Shown here: piece after piece, positions 13,528 through 25,428 of the stretch
Layout: every line of letters starts with the position of its first letter
Position numbering within the stretch: the first letter of the stretch is position 1
Origin: Anseranas semipalmata
Taxonomy: Eukaryota > Chordata > Aves > Anseriformes > Anseranatidae
Direction of reading: 5' to 3'
Assembly (NCBI GenBank): GCA_013399115.1
Contig: VXAA01002187.1
Span: forward strand, 521,759 to 585,758
Length of the DNA stretch: 64,000 nt
Made by a program: the position numbers and the translations under genes
The notes under the pieces: generated by a model
What the model was told of the DNA's origin: nothing
The model's input: only the letters and a program-made list of their open reading frames with translations
Database searches by the model: none

Positions 13528-13615
13528 GATGGGGAAAGAAAAAAAAAAGAAAAAGAAGAAGAAAAGAAGAGAAAGAAAGGGAAAAAAATAAAAAGGAAGG
13601 AAAAAGAAGAGGAAA
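13528..13615. repeat. Homopurine (+) / homopyrimidine (-) tract
   Basis: About 88 bp are almost purely A and G on the plus strand (one T near 13590), with AAAGAAGA-type units. On the GLRA2 sense strand it is a long polypyrimidine tract that runs straight into CATCACCCAG. It may be an unusually long pyrimidine tract of a 5'-leader splice acceptor, a nuclease-sensitive or triplex-prone promoter element, or both. Confidence 0.85.
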
Positions 13616-13689
13616 CCCCACTACCCAAAGAGCATCACGCAAAGGGGAGTAGCGCTGAGAGCAGTCTGCTGCCGGTGTGTTTTATTCCC

Positions 13690-14370
13690 CTTTTGCTTTG
13701 CAAAGTAGTATGTATGAACGGTGGCGGGGCTACTGCCTCGGGCTGCTTCTCCCCTCTGTCGGCAGGGAGGTGTCGGCGCTGCCGGGGAGGCAGCGAGCGG
13801 GCGGCGGGGGCTGCGGGGAACCCCGGCGCCTGTGCCGGAATGAGGCGGGCGGGCGCGCACCGCGCTAGAAATTCAGCACTCGGACAGCTCCGCGCCCGCC
13901 GCCGCGCATGCGCCTGGCGGCGTTTCGGATGGGAGGGGGAGGGACGAGCGCGCGTGTGTGCGCGCGTGCGGGCGTTTGTGTGCGCGCGCGAAGGGGGGTC
14001 CGCGCGTGGGTATGAGCGNNNNNNNNNNNNNNNNNNNNNNNNNNNNNNNNNNNNNNNNNNNNNNNNNNNNNNNNNNNNNNNNNNNNNNNNNNNNNNNNNN
14101 NNNNNNNNGGCCCCGGGGACCGGGGGAAGAACGGCAAGAGCCGGCCCCTCCGGGGGGCAGGTACCGCCCGTGCTACGCGCAGGCAGCCCCGGTGCTGGGG
14201 GCTGGAGCAGGGGACGCGGTCACCCGAGATCGCGCAGCCAGCTGGTGACAGCGCAGGGGCAAGGCCCGCCCTTGCCGTTCTCCCGCGTCCCAGTCCTGCG
14301 TCCTTCCCACTGCTTCAATTGCTCGGTTACAGGTCCTCGTGTTAAAGCGGAGCTGTCACCGGGGCGTCAC
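13690..14370 (-). promoter_or_regulatory. GLRA2: CpG island, likely GLRA2 promoter
   Basis: Base composition jumps from AT-rich to strongly GC-rich with many CpGs; I count 26 CpGs in 13741-13920 alone. The island lies 0.45-1.1 kb upstream of the GLRA2 start codon and is the only CpG-dense block in the window, apart from part of a CR1 at 27.6-28.2 kb. It contains an alternating CG/TG tract (13948-13990) and a 90-bp N gap (14019-14108), which probably hides more GC-rich sequence. I see no clear TATA box, as is usual for CpG-island promoters. The long open frames through it on both strands cross the N run and are composition artefacts. It could also serve a divergent non-coding transcript. Confidence 0.8.
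14019..14108. other. Assembly gap (90 N) inside the CpG island
   Basis: A run of 90 Ns is flanked on both sides by GC-rich sequence with CG/TG alternation and G runs. The missing bases are probably very GC-rich or structured. Any transcript start inside the gap cannot be seen. Confidence 0.99.
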
Positions 14371-16202
14371 GTTGTGCGGGAGAAGGAAGGCAGTGGCTTG
14401 CCCCCTCTGAAGCACATATGGTGGCTGACTGCTCGACGAGCTGCAACCCTTAAAGCATTTTGGTAACATGGTTTTAAATGGGCAGCTGGGGAATCTCATC
14501 CGGCGGTGTTCAGGGAACACAAAACGCTTCCCTCTGCTACCCTCATGGTTTTCCCTCCCTCCCACCGCCGGTTGTTGTCTGGTCCTGTGCACTGTGCAAC
14601 GCCCCAACAAGAAGCTGGATGCTTCCGCAGCAGTTTAGTTGGTTCCTGTAGGAAAATCCTAAACTTTGTGTAAATCAGAATCAAATCTATTTAATCTGAA
14701 AACCAATTCATAAAAAAAAAAAAAAAAAAAAAAGTGTCCTTTCCCCCCCATCCTGATTCCCCAAATAAACGAATTAGTCTTGTTACTTCAGTTTGAGGTC
14801 CAGCTGTTTTGTCCCACCACAGAACCTGCCCACTTGAACACTATTTCATTTCCACAAATGTATTCTCACACACACACACACACATTTCTCATATCTCCAG
14901 GCAAAAAAAACTACCACTTCATGACAGATACTCTTACCATGTTTGTAGTAATATTCAAAAATTTCTTCTGAACAGTAGTTGTTGTGTTCCCACATTAGCA
15001 AGAGATCAAAGCCACTTACTGTTTGCTAAATGAAACTCAGTTTGTTTATTTTAGTTTAATGCTGTAGGACACGTCTGAAAAAATATACTTTACAACTATC
15101 CATAGGTGCAAACGGTAGATAATACAACATCTTGTGCACAAAAAACAAACAAACAACAACAACAAAAACTAGAAAAAGCAGTCCAAACATGCAAATCTAA
15201 GTTAAATCTTTATTGCCTTGCCTGCCAAGTCTATGTCAGTAGCATAATGGAAGGTCCAACAGAAGAAAGACCACAGAGTTTGCATTTATTGTAACTATCA
15301 GTGTTTAATGGTAGATACAGAGAGTTGATGCTGAATCACTGCACTACAACATCCTCTAACCTTGTCAGAAGATAGTTCTTCATGCTAACATGGTACTAAA
15401 GAAGAGTTATGTCTCTTACTGCAGTGTTTCATTCTGAGGAATGAAGCTCGCAAAGCTGCATCTGGAAACAATAAAATAGTTTTAACTCAACAGAGACATA
15501 TTTTTCAAAATATTTTCTTACCCCTATCTAGGTAGGAACCCAATAATAGTGCTTTGTATTATTACCTTTGGTTAAGATAAATGGAGAAATTGGAAAGCAA
15601 CAATTTCTATCAGCTGCAGGGAAAACTATGTCTCTTTAACCGACACTGCCACCTGCTTAAAAGTGTGGGGAATCTCAGGAATGCATGCAAAGTTCCCAGT
15701 GCAGAAATCACTGAATACAGCAGATATATTTCAGGTGGTGCTTTTCAGATGAATTTTGTGATATAACATGCTTTTAAAGACTTGTAAATGTTCACTACCT
15801 TTTTTGGTAGAAAAAGTAAGTAAACATTTTATAAGTTTTCTAACTAGACAAAACCTACTTGAAAGTCTGCTTTCCAAGATTTAGCTGCTAGTGACCATTT
15901 TCTACTCTTCACAGCTATTTGAAATGCTGAGTAACCATGTCCCTAACCTAAAAAAAAAAAAAAAAAAAAAGGAAAATGTTGCAGGAAAAGCTTCAAAATA
16001 ACCTGCCCTTAATTGGGGCGGGGGTTGTAAAGCATGATAAGAGATGTAATAATAAGAACCTGGGGTATCCGCTCCATCTTTCCTGACACTTCCCAGTGCC
16101 TAGAGGCTTCAATGACATGTTAATCAGCATGGTGGTTGCACTGAAGTGCCAAACAAAACTTAATAAATGCTTGAAAACAGTGATTTACTGATACTAAATT
16201 AA
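14371..16202. other. Upstream flank without recognisable gene
   Basis: This stretch holds A runs at about 14714-14733 and 15951-15970 and a short (CA)n at 14867-14884. Several short open intervals sit between splice-like sites on the minus strand (for example near 15424-15465). They are too short to distinguish from chance and match nothing I know. Confidence 0.7.
14867..14884. repeat. (CA)n dinucleotide repeat, 9 units
   Basis: A pure CA run about 0.6 kb beyond the CpG island. Confidence 0.95.
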
Positions 16203-16571
16203 GGAACAGCCTGTTCATCCTGGAGAAGAGGAGGCTTGGGGGGATCTTATCAACATCTATAAATACCTGAAGGGAGGGTGCAGAGAGGACAGAGCCAGGC
16301 TCTGCTCAGTGGTGCCCAGTGCCAGGACAAGAGGCAATGGACACAGACTGGAACACAGGAGGCTCCTCTGAACACCACGCGGCACTTCTTTACTGTGCAG
16401 GTGACGGAGCACTGGCACGGGTTGCCCAGAGAGGTGGTGGAGGCTCCTCCTTGGAGATCTTCAATAGCCACCTGGACATGGTCCTGGGCAGCCTGCTCTG
16501 GATAGCCCTGCCTGAGCTGGGGATGGAGCTCCAGAGGTCCCTTCCAGCCTTAACTATTCTGTGATTCTGTG
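16203..16571 (+). mobile_element. CR1 LINE 3' fragment
   Basis: The sequence runs from the CR1 reverse-transcriptase C-terminal region ([11 protein letters not shown] type, then an [15 protein letters not shown] stretch) through the short 3' UTR to a CR1 tail, CTATTCTGTGATTCTGTG. The frame is broken by stops and small indels, so it is an inactive, 5'-truncated copy of about 370 bp. Confidence 0.93.
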
Positions 16572-18301
16572 GACAGCAACTTTCACTTGAACAGCTCTCT
16601 TCTCAAAACTCTGAGGGATCAAAGCAGCTATTTTCTCTAACCAGAGGGTTCCAGGTCATGCTCCCATCTGTATACTGGCAGGGGGATTTCACTGCATCCT
16701 TTAACCATTTTCCACAAATTGGCACATGTGAAGAAATTCTTGCTTTCATTCATTCCTTCAATACAGTCTCTCCTCACCCTCCACCCATTCGGAAAAAAAA
16801 ATAGTTGTTTTGACTGTTGGAAGTCTCTGAGGTCTTTAAGTTGCCATTCATCCGTAATTAAATAGTGTCTCTAAAATGCACAGCCAATTGTGAAGCATAA
16901 GCTACAGCTCTGCAGGTCGGAGAAATCATTTGAAAGCAGTGTGCCTGGATGTCCACAGCGCTCTCCCATGTCCCCTTCCTTCTCAGGAGCCAGAGCTGTA
17001 AGTAGCACAGCCACCAAAATGCAGCAGTTTCTGTATGAGCTGTGTAAGCCCTGTTGCACGAATATGATTCTTTCCAGTGTCACTCATCTGTTATCTCTCA
17101 CAACNGAATGTGAAGAAAGATGAGAAGGAAATGCTGTTCTTCCAGTGAAGAGGCTAAATAACGCATCCTCACAGTTCCCCAGGCATATACCAAAGATTAA
17201 TAAGGGTACTAAATATGAAATATTATGTCGAATATGAACTAATTCAGTCACCTCTCTATTCTACCTGAGTTTCTTAAGCACTAACTGCTGAGCAGAAAAT
17301 AGGACAGAATCACCCCGTTTCCATGTAAATGGTTTTATAACAGTTAGTTGGTGGCACATGATTTATATTTGTTTGCATTGTGTGTGCATTTTTGGAAACC
17401 TAAGAAACAGAAGAAATAAGGTCATACCACTTTCCCAAATTATGATAAATAAGTTATCCAGGAGCACACTTCTGAAGGAACAAAATCCATCACTTCAAAT
17501 ATGCAATTAGTGTCCATAAGAAGAGAAAATTCAATATAACTTCCAAAATGGAATGTCAGATTATCATAATTGTTGGATGTTTGTTAACAAGGCCAAGAGT
17601 ATTTCAATATACTGCCAAACATAAATGAATAAACAGTACAGCCTATGTAAAAGGTCCAATTATAGTGGAGGTAAAACAAAAAAAGCAAGCTGAAACCCTG
17701 AAGGTAATCTAACATGACTGCACGATGAACTAAGGAGAAGAAACCAACTGGCCTGTTTTTCAAACTGTACTGAAACAAATTATGTAAAGGATCAAAAAAG
17801 GTAAGCAAATCCTGTTTCTCTTTAAGAATTGTGTTAGTAAAAATTATCTGTCAAAAATGACAAAAATGCCCTTAGTTATGTTAGGACAATGCAATAGCTG
17901 GTTGTTCAGCTGTTCCATATGAAATAAAATTATGTATTTCAAGCATTTTTTATATCTCACATTAACAGATCTAACAAAGCCTTTGCCAATACAGATCCAT
18001 TTTGCATATATTCAAAATATTTTCACATCCTTCCTTCTTTTTTTTTTCTCATTAATTGCCTAAGTCTCATTAAACTTTTCTAAAAATAGAACATCCTTAT
18101 TGTTCTCTATTACATATTTTTCCTTTTAAATAATAAGCATAGCTGGAAAGAGATTATAGTAAATTTATCTTAAATGGAATTAAGTAAAATAAATATTTTT
18201 TTTGTACTGAGTTCACTTCCTATACCTGAATTTTGCTTTCTGAAAGTTTGAATATATATAGAATATAGAATATATACAGATATTTATCTACTAATTTGAT
18301 A
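16572..18301. other. Intergenic, nothing recognised
   Basis: AT-rich sequence with short poly-A/T runs and a single N at 17105. Open frames near 16870-17120 and 17584-17808 have no known domain and no convincing splice context. Confidence 0.65.
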
Positions 18302-19256
18302 CCCTTATATGATAAGATCACCCGCTTAGTGGAAGAAGGAAAGGTGAAGGATGTAGTTTTTCTGGACAAAGTGGCCAACTGTGAGATGAAGAGTTCCACA
18401 CTACGCTGGAAGAACGGGCTGCGCGGCAGAGCTGAAAGGGTTGTAGTGAACAGGGCTACATCTGCTTGGCGACCAGTGACAAGCACTGTTCCCCAAGGCT
18501 CACTCTTCGGGACAGTTCTGTTCAACATTTTTATCAATGATCTGGATACAGGAGTTGAATGCATCCCTAGTAAATTTACTGATGATACTGTGCTGGGAGG
18601 TGTTGTTGACTGTCTGGAGGGACAAGAGGCCTTGCAGAAGTATCTAGATGCATTGAAGCTTTGGGCCATCAGCAATGGCTTGAAATTCAACAAGAACATA
18701 TTTAGCACTGGTGAGGTGTCACCCTGAATATTGTGTGCAGTGCTGGGATCCACAATATTAAAAGGATGTTAAGGTACTTAAAAGTGTCCAGAGGAGGGCA
18801 ACAAAGCTGGTAGAAGGGCTGGAAGGCACGTCCTGTGAGAAGAAGCTGGGGACACTTGGGTTTGTTTAGCTTGGAGAAGAGGCAGCCAAGAGGCAACTTC
18901 GTTGCTCTCCACAACTTCCTGGGGAGAGGAAGTGGAGAGGGAGGTGCTCATCTTTTCTTGCTCATTTCTTGTAAAAAATGTGTGGGAATGGCTCAAAGCT
19001 GCGTCAGGGGAGGTTCAAACTAGACATTAGGAAAAATTTGTTTACTCAGAGGGTAGTTAGGCACTGGAACAGGCTTCCTAGTGAGGTGGCTGTTGCCCCA
19101 TGCCTGTCAGTGTTCAAGAGACATTTGGATATGTTTTGAGTCAGCTCTGAAGCAGTCTGACAGTTGGAGTTGGTGATCTTTGTAGGTCTCTTCCTACTGG
19201 AACTATTCTGTCCTGTCTTGTTCTGTCCTATCCTATCCTATTTTATTCTATCCTTA
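18302..19256 (+). mobile_element. CR1 LINE, reverse-transcriptase part to 3' tail, with internal deletions
   Basis: A plus-strand CR1 copy. The frame 18296-18727 shows RT motifs: VVFLDKV, then [20 protein letters not shown], then FINDLD and FTDDT in place of the usual FADDT box. Two pieces are missing. About 42 bp are lost directly after VVFLD, removing the SKAFD part of catalytic motif A. About 0.2 kb are lost after the LKFN stretch, at about 18697, compared with the copy at 28 kb. The 3' part continues through KLRQGRF- and HWNRLP-like sequence to a degenerate pyrimidine tail (CTGTCCTATCC... to about 19256). It is a dead element. Confidence 0.92.
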
Positions 19257-19442
19257 CAATGCAGTTCCTGGTGTGATTTTTTTACACGGTAAGGTAGGAA
19301 AAATAGAATGCACCGAATCTTATTTGAAAATTTGTTCTCTCCTCTATTAAAGGTGTGACAGTTTCACAGTGTCATTAGATATTTACTTCAGTTTTACCAG
19401 TCAGCTCAAGTGGGTTCAGCTCTTGTTTTTTTGTGTGTGGGT

Positions 19443-19465
19443 GTTTTGTTTTGTTTTGTTTTGTT
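19443..19465. repeat. (GTTTT)n pentanucleotide repeat
   Basis: About four to five GTTTT units, a member of the A4N/T4N pentamer class common in this window. Confidence 0.9.
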
Positions 19466-21554
19466 TACCTGGCATTGCCATCAGATTCCTGCTTTTCCCA
19501 AGAACTTTTGATGCTGCAACGCCTGTTTAGGTGGTTGATAACACCTTGCTTCTGGTGTAGTACCAATGAAGTCATTACAGTATACGCGAGCATTTCATAC
19601 AAATAAAATCACAACATCTGGTATTTCGAGTAGGATAACATTGAAAATAAGGACAAATATGAATATAGTTATATATACATTAACCAGTCCAAATCTCCTT
19701 ATCTTAGGGAGTAAGAGGAGGAAGGAAGGTTCACAAGAGCTACTCATTCAGTCCTTGACCTTCCCTTGTAGTTCACACTGGGAGGCACTGGTAGATGTCC
19801 AACAGGAAAAAAATACTAGTCAGAAACATCACAATATTGATCTTATCCTACATCTCATATTGCCTCCTGGCAATTTAGATATGACTCTGAATCTTTGATA
19901 GCTCTTAGGTGTCATTTATAACTTAAATTACATGTATGCATTACATATCACAGGCTTCAAAATAGTATTCAAAGAGAACCCTTCCACCAAAGGCAACCTC
20001 TACTAATGACCAAAAACTAGTCTTAGACTTTAAACTGATGCCTTCCTTTTAAAATCTTTTCTTGTGAAACCAGAATTTCCTTACTTGCAAATACTTGCTA
20101 GCTTAGTGGGAGGGACTCCAGTAGCCAGAACCGTTTCCAGATCTGTTCCAGCAGTGAATTTCTCACTCTCTGCACTGTGGTGCTTTAGTTTATGATAGCC
20201 AAGAGGCAGAGAAGGTGGCATGAATTAACAGGGTGCTATCTATTGCCTGCCTTTTTATAGAGTGCAGGAAAAGGATAAACAGCAAATAACATTGTTTACT
20301 TCAGCACACCTACTTCCAAAGTATAGTTAAGCGAGTTTGTGAGGTAAGTTCTTCTTCCTTTCCATGTGTCTGGGCTTTGAATTACCACCCCTAAGACATC
20401 ATTGCTACAGGAAAACAGTTTAAAACTCTTCCCTTATAATTTTGTTTTAATCTCCATTGAATGGAAACATACTTAATTAAAATTTTTACAAAATTGGTCA
20501 CATGCAAACTGAGCCATTAAAATGAAAGATCAATGATGTGAATTAAATTACTTTTGCATTTTCTGTGTATGAACCCATACTCAATATGTTTACTGTAAAT
20601 ATATTCACCTGTCCATCTCCTTTGTTTATTTTATCTGAGCTAACTGCAGCTAACTGCAAGTTTTTGTAGGACATCAACAGACCATTCATTTTTTTAAAAT
20701 TTGGTGGCCAAGCTGACAAACATTCATTCAGCTTTACTATTTCAAATTTTTAAAGTCCTGAAGGAGACAGTGGCAAGAAAGGATTATGCAAAAGACTTGT
20801 CTCTTGGATGTCTGGTAAGATGACTAAAAAAGAGTTCTGTTATATCATGCTATTAAGACAATTTATCTAGTGAAGCAAGTGCTTCCAATATATATATACA
20901 TGAAAGTTCTGTCACAGTTCTTGGTTTCATTTGCAGTAATTATTTTGTTCCAGATGTTACATATTAGTCTGATGAACAAAATATCTTACTTCTAGTGTAG
21001 AATAGAGACTTCAAGAGGCAGCGCAATTGTATAGTAACAATGACTAATGCTGCACATCGTAATCAGTTTAATCATGTCTTCCCTTAATGCTTGTAAGCTG
21101 AATTTGCTTCTGTTCTGAGGGTATTATTTTGTAAATTTTGGTCTTTGATATTTAATCAACTATGCATTCTTCCTGGCTTGCAACAAAACAATTTTTTACC
21201 CCATTTAATGCTTATCAAGCTTATTCAAAATAACATCTTTAAATAGATTTTACAATATGGTGTCTGATCTAGGCATAGGGATGCTAAGATCCAGAACAGT
21301 ATAATAATATATACAGAATGAAGAAAGCTGTAAATCATAATTTATTTATAAATGGATTACAAGAGTTTCTTTAAATTGATCTTTTAATTTTATATGCCTG
21401 GTGAAGAGCATGATGAGAACAATCATAGTACAAAATATGAAAGATTTAGATAATTATGTCCTGCTTGTGCTGGTTCTACCTTACCAGGATTAGCCATACC
21501 CTAGCAAATCCAAAATGCAGACACATGGGCATTTTCAACACTGTTAAAGAATGT

Positions 21555-21652
21555 AAAAATAAAAATAAAATAAAATAAAATAAAATAAAATAAAATAAAA
21601 TAAAATAAAATAAAATAAAACAAAACAAAACAAAACAAAACAAAACAAAACA
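21555..21652. repeat. (AAAAT)n merging into (AAAAC)n
   Basis: About 13 AAAAT units switch cleanly at 21621 to about six AAAAC units. The compound structure suggests a single T-to-C change in one unit that then spread by slippage. Open frames over it (poly-FLFYF) are artefacts. Confidence 0.96.
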
Positions 21653-24600
21653 GAAAGGTAAAAATAGTTTGCCAGAGGTGATATTTGGACACCTCCCTGT
21701 GGCATCTGCAATACGAAGTTCTTAAGTCACAGAGAAACATGCTAAAAGTATGCAGTATGCAATAGGGTAGCAACATCACAAAAGAGATAATGCTGTGTGC
21801 TTTGAGAAGTCAATTTTATCGTTTTCTACACCACAGAAGTGTCTCTTACTTCAAATTTTTCTCTAGCTTTTACTAGAGAGGAGTATCAAGAGCAAATCTG
21901 TGAATTCATGGGTGCATAAATGCCTTTCCCTTATCTTCTTCATGGTTCTAGTTACTGGGAAGGAAAGTGTTTCTTCTACATCCTCTTACAACCTCTTCTG
22001 TTTCAAACCAGTACAGCATAGAGAGGGAGGGATCTCAGTTTCTGTATCCCAGTGACTCACTGTTAGCTCTGCAGCCTCCAGGTAGCAGGCAGAATTTGAG
22101 TATTCCTGTTAAAAGCAGTCTGTTCAACTTCAAAAGCAGAGGAAAGACCCTAGAAGATGTGTTGACTTCAGACTCACAGGCTACATGTTATCAGTATGCA
22201 CATTCATAATTAGTTTTCTTTATGAGTAAAGGTGATCTGCAAGGTATCCTATAAGTCATTAGCAATATTAGAGCTATGATTGTTTCTTAATTTTAAAGCA
22301 TCTGTTTGCTTATGACAGGAATACGTCCTATCGTGGGGTCAGGTGCCTTGACCTAGAGGAATCAAAAAGGTACTAAGTTCTGCCTCGGTCACCTTTGTTT
22401 GAGATCAACCCACCTGTAAGGCTGTCTGGTATCTGAAGATGAACAGTGTTCTAGAAACTGTGATTTATTTATAAATTTCTTGAGTAACATCGTCATGCAA
22501 TGTGATTTTATATAAAAGACTTTCTTGAATTCTTCCTAGCATACACCTAATAATATATAGTACTAGAAAATTACTTAAACTAGTATTTAGACTTGTTGGA
22601 AAAAATATTATTCAAGAAGCGGTATACAATCATATAATTAAAGGATGTAACATAATTCATTATTCATCACAGGGTAAAATGAAGATTGCCCATACATTTC
22701 CTGACTGGAATGCTTAACCATGAAAAATCGTACTCTCTCACCTTTCTTTTTGTATGAAAATTTTTATTAATTCAATGTTTAAATGATTAAAATATCAACT
22801 ACTCTGCTCAGAACTGAAGGTATTCACTGGCAAAACCAGTGCTGAGTGATAGAGAGACAATAGAAGGAAAATCTGTCACAAAACATGTCTTTTAGCTAAA
22901 CTCTTTTCTCTTTGGAAAGTAATTAAGCAACAAATTTATATTAAACATTTTACCTATATTATTGCTACTGCCCTAACAGGAATTTAACTAATGCTTATTA
23001 ACTCACTGTATTGAACAGTGGCCTATGGAGCAGTGGTAATAAGATTTCATGAAGGGTTACCAGTTCAAAATTTCTGTTCCCTCTCAGTGCACGTGCATAA
23101 TTACTATCGATGCCAATGTGAGGTATACATTCATTACACAGTATGTACTGAGAGGAGAAAATGCTCCTACAGAGAATGTGGATCTGTTCGTATCTATCTT
23201 TCAATTGTTTACACTCTAGGGAATAAGCAAAGGTCATTCTCCCAGGCTTTTATTCTTTCCTGCTAAAGTATGAGCCAAATTAAAGTCAATTGGAGTTTCA
23301 TTGGAGCTTTCAGACATTGTAAGTATTCGGCTTGTTAACCAGGTTTGTAAACAAACAACAACAAAAAAACCCTGCTTTTTCAAGTACATTCCATAAAGCC
23401 TACTTATGTCGAGGTCTCGGTCATCTCCACAATTATATTTTATATTCAGGTAGTTTCCACCTCTTCTAAAATCATCTAGGTGGTGGTGTATCCTAACAAC
23501 AACATCCCAGAATATGCATATTCTTAAAAGAATATATTTTGGCAAAATTGGAGTGTTCAGCTTTTGCGGCTTCAACAATTTTTGTACAACAGAACACACA
23601 CACACACAAAACCTTTCTGACAACAGAATCTTAAAAAAACAAGATTGTCTTGCAACTGATGCAATGATATGTATATTAAAAATGACAAGAGCAGTACTGA
23701 TTTTTTGAAAGAAGGATATTAACCACCCACTAGTTAATGTTGTGGTGTTGTGGAATTAACCCTGATAGTAGGCAAAAGACTGACATGAATATAGAAAGAC
23801 AGCCTTCAAGTTTGTTTAAACAAATAGAGATCAAGGAGTAATCAGCACCCAGAGCATAGCTACAGATTGTTAGTGGTGCATTCAGACCATTTCCATAGGC
23901 CAGTTAGATACACAGGAACCCTGAATCACCAACATCTTCGGCTTTTGTCCTTTTCCCTTAAATTTGAGGTCTGCCAAGCTAGAATATGCAATTTTCTCTC
24001 TAATGCTGAGTGCCTCAGTCATATGAATTATACAGGGTTTTAAAGTCATGGGGAAAAAAAAATAAAAGAAAGAACAGACTCTATAAATTACCTTTTTGTT
24101 AATAACACTGAGAAGAAGGCACCATTAAAAAAATTACTCAGCCTGGATCATTTCCTGTCTTTTTAGGAAAACCCTCCCTATAACATGAATAAATGTTCTA
24201 GTACAGTGCAGGATGCCCTCCAAATTTGATCTGGCAAAACAGGCTGCAGAAAAACTTTGAAGTCTGTGAAGCTTTCTCTGAGACTTGGAAAGCAACAAGT
24301 TATCACCTGGGAAAACGTATCAGTTATCTTACTTCCTTTAACCTCTCGCTATTGGTGGAAGCCAAGGCAGCTCCCATAGCTGGCTGCCAGATCTGATACT
24401 TCAACATCTCTTCAGCAGCTCTAACTCTGCTCTTTTGGATGCTAACCAAAAAATTAGTTAGGACCAGAGTCAAGAAAAAGAGTATTTTTACTATAAATGC
24501 AGATGAAATACCACCAGCACAGTTCTTATATAGCACTTCCTTGAACAGATCTTGAAGGAGATGACTATGAATGTGTTAATTTTCACAATATTTAAGTTCA

Positions 24601-24895
24601 GAATTGCAATTCACTTGCATGTGAATCTCTTGGGCACCTGAGGACTGTCTTCCAAAAAAACCTCCAGATAACTTAACATCAACCTGAATCACCTTCTCTC
24701 ACCTAAGCCATTGCAGAGAGTAAACTCCAGCTATGTCATAAGAACTAACATGCATTCCAAAATGTAGAAAACTCAGATGAATCTATATGTATTCTATTGT
24801 CTTGGAGCTATGAAACTGGAAGCCAAGTTTATTTATTCAGAAAGCAATTAATCTCTTTGACCTAAACGAAAATTTCATGTGTTTCAGTTAACTGT

Positions 24896-25428
24896 CACAG
24901 AATCAGAAAATCACAGAACCATTTAGGTTAGAAAAGACCTCCAAGATCATCCAGTCCAACCTATAACCTAACACTACCAAGTCCTCCACTAAACCACATC
25001 ACTAAGCTCTACATCTACACGTCTTCCGAATACCTCCAGGGATGGTGACTCAACCACTTCCCTGGGCAGCCTGTTCCAATGCCTCACAACCCTTTATGTG
25101 AAGAAGTTTTTCCTAATATCCAACCTAAACCTCCCCTGGGGCAACTTTAGCCCATTCCCCCTCGTCCTATCACCGGACACGTGGGAGAAGAGACCAATCC
25201 CCACCTCACTACAGCCTCCTTTAAGGTACCTGTAGAGAGCGGTAAGGTCGCCCCTGAGCCTCCTCTTCTCCAGGCTAAACAGCCCCAGCTCCCTCAGCTG
25301 CTCCTTGTAGGACTTGTTCCCCAGACCCCTCACCAGCTTAGTTGCTCTTCTTTGGGCACGCTCCAGCACCTCGATGTCCTTCCTGTAGTGAGGGGCCCAA
25401 AACTGAACACAGGACTTGAGGAACTGTC
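24896..25428 (-). mobile_element. CR1 LINE 3' fragment, young-looking subfamily A
   Basis: A minus-strand 5'-truncated CR1. The C-terminal RT-domain frame reads [20 protein letters not shown], then [18 protein letters not shown], then [20 protein letters not shown]. The 3' end reads GGTTCTGTGATTTTCTGATT. It is very close in sequence to the copies at 38495-39000 and 56951-57455, and shares with the latter the unusual GATTTTCTGATTCTGT terminus. Confidence 0.95.

Larger units (their letters stand above)
19257..24895. other. Intergenic, nothing recognised apart from simple repeats
   Basis: About 5.6 kb of AT-rich sequence. It holds (GTTTT)n at 19443-19465 and the long A4N repeat at 21555-21652. 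Open stretches between splice-like sites on the minus strand (near 19470-19545, 20089-20170 and 24340-24450) look protein-like by eye. They are of a length expected by chance and their splice phases do not fit each other. Confidence 0.6.

Noticed and set aside
13513..14466. A 317-codon plus-strand open frame over the CpG island
   Set aside because: It starts in a purine repeat (poly K/E), crosses 90 Ns and owes its length to GC-rich, stop-poor composition; no domain, and GLRA2 reads the other way here.
16871..17083. Possible terminal exon on the minus strand (open after TTACTTACAG to a TAG)
   Set aside because: No homology recognised and no upstream exon of matching phase.
21501..21779. Phe/Leu/Tyr-rich minus-strand open frame
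   Set aside because: Produced by the (AAAAT)n/(AAAAC)n repeat.
15424..24450. A larger minus-strand gene built from open stretches near 24.4, 20.1, 19.5 and 15.4 kb
   Set aside because: Each stretch is only 14-37 codons between splice-like sites, which is expected by chance at this base composition, and their phases do not fit one another.
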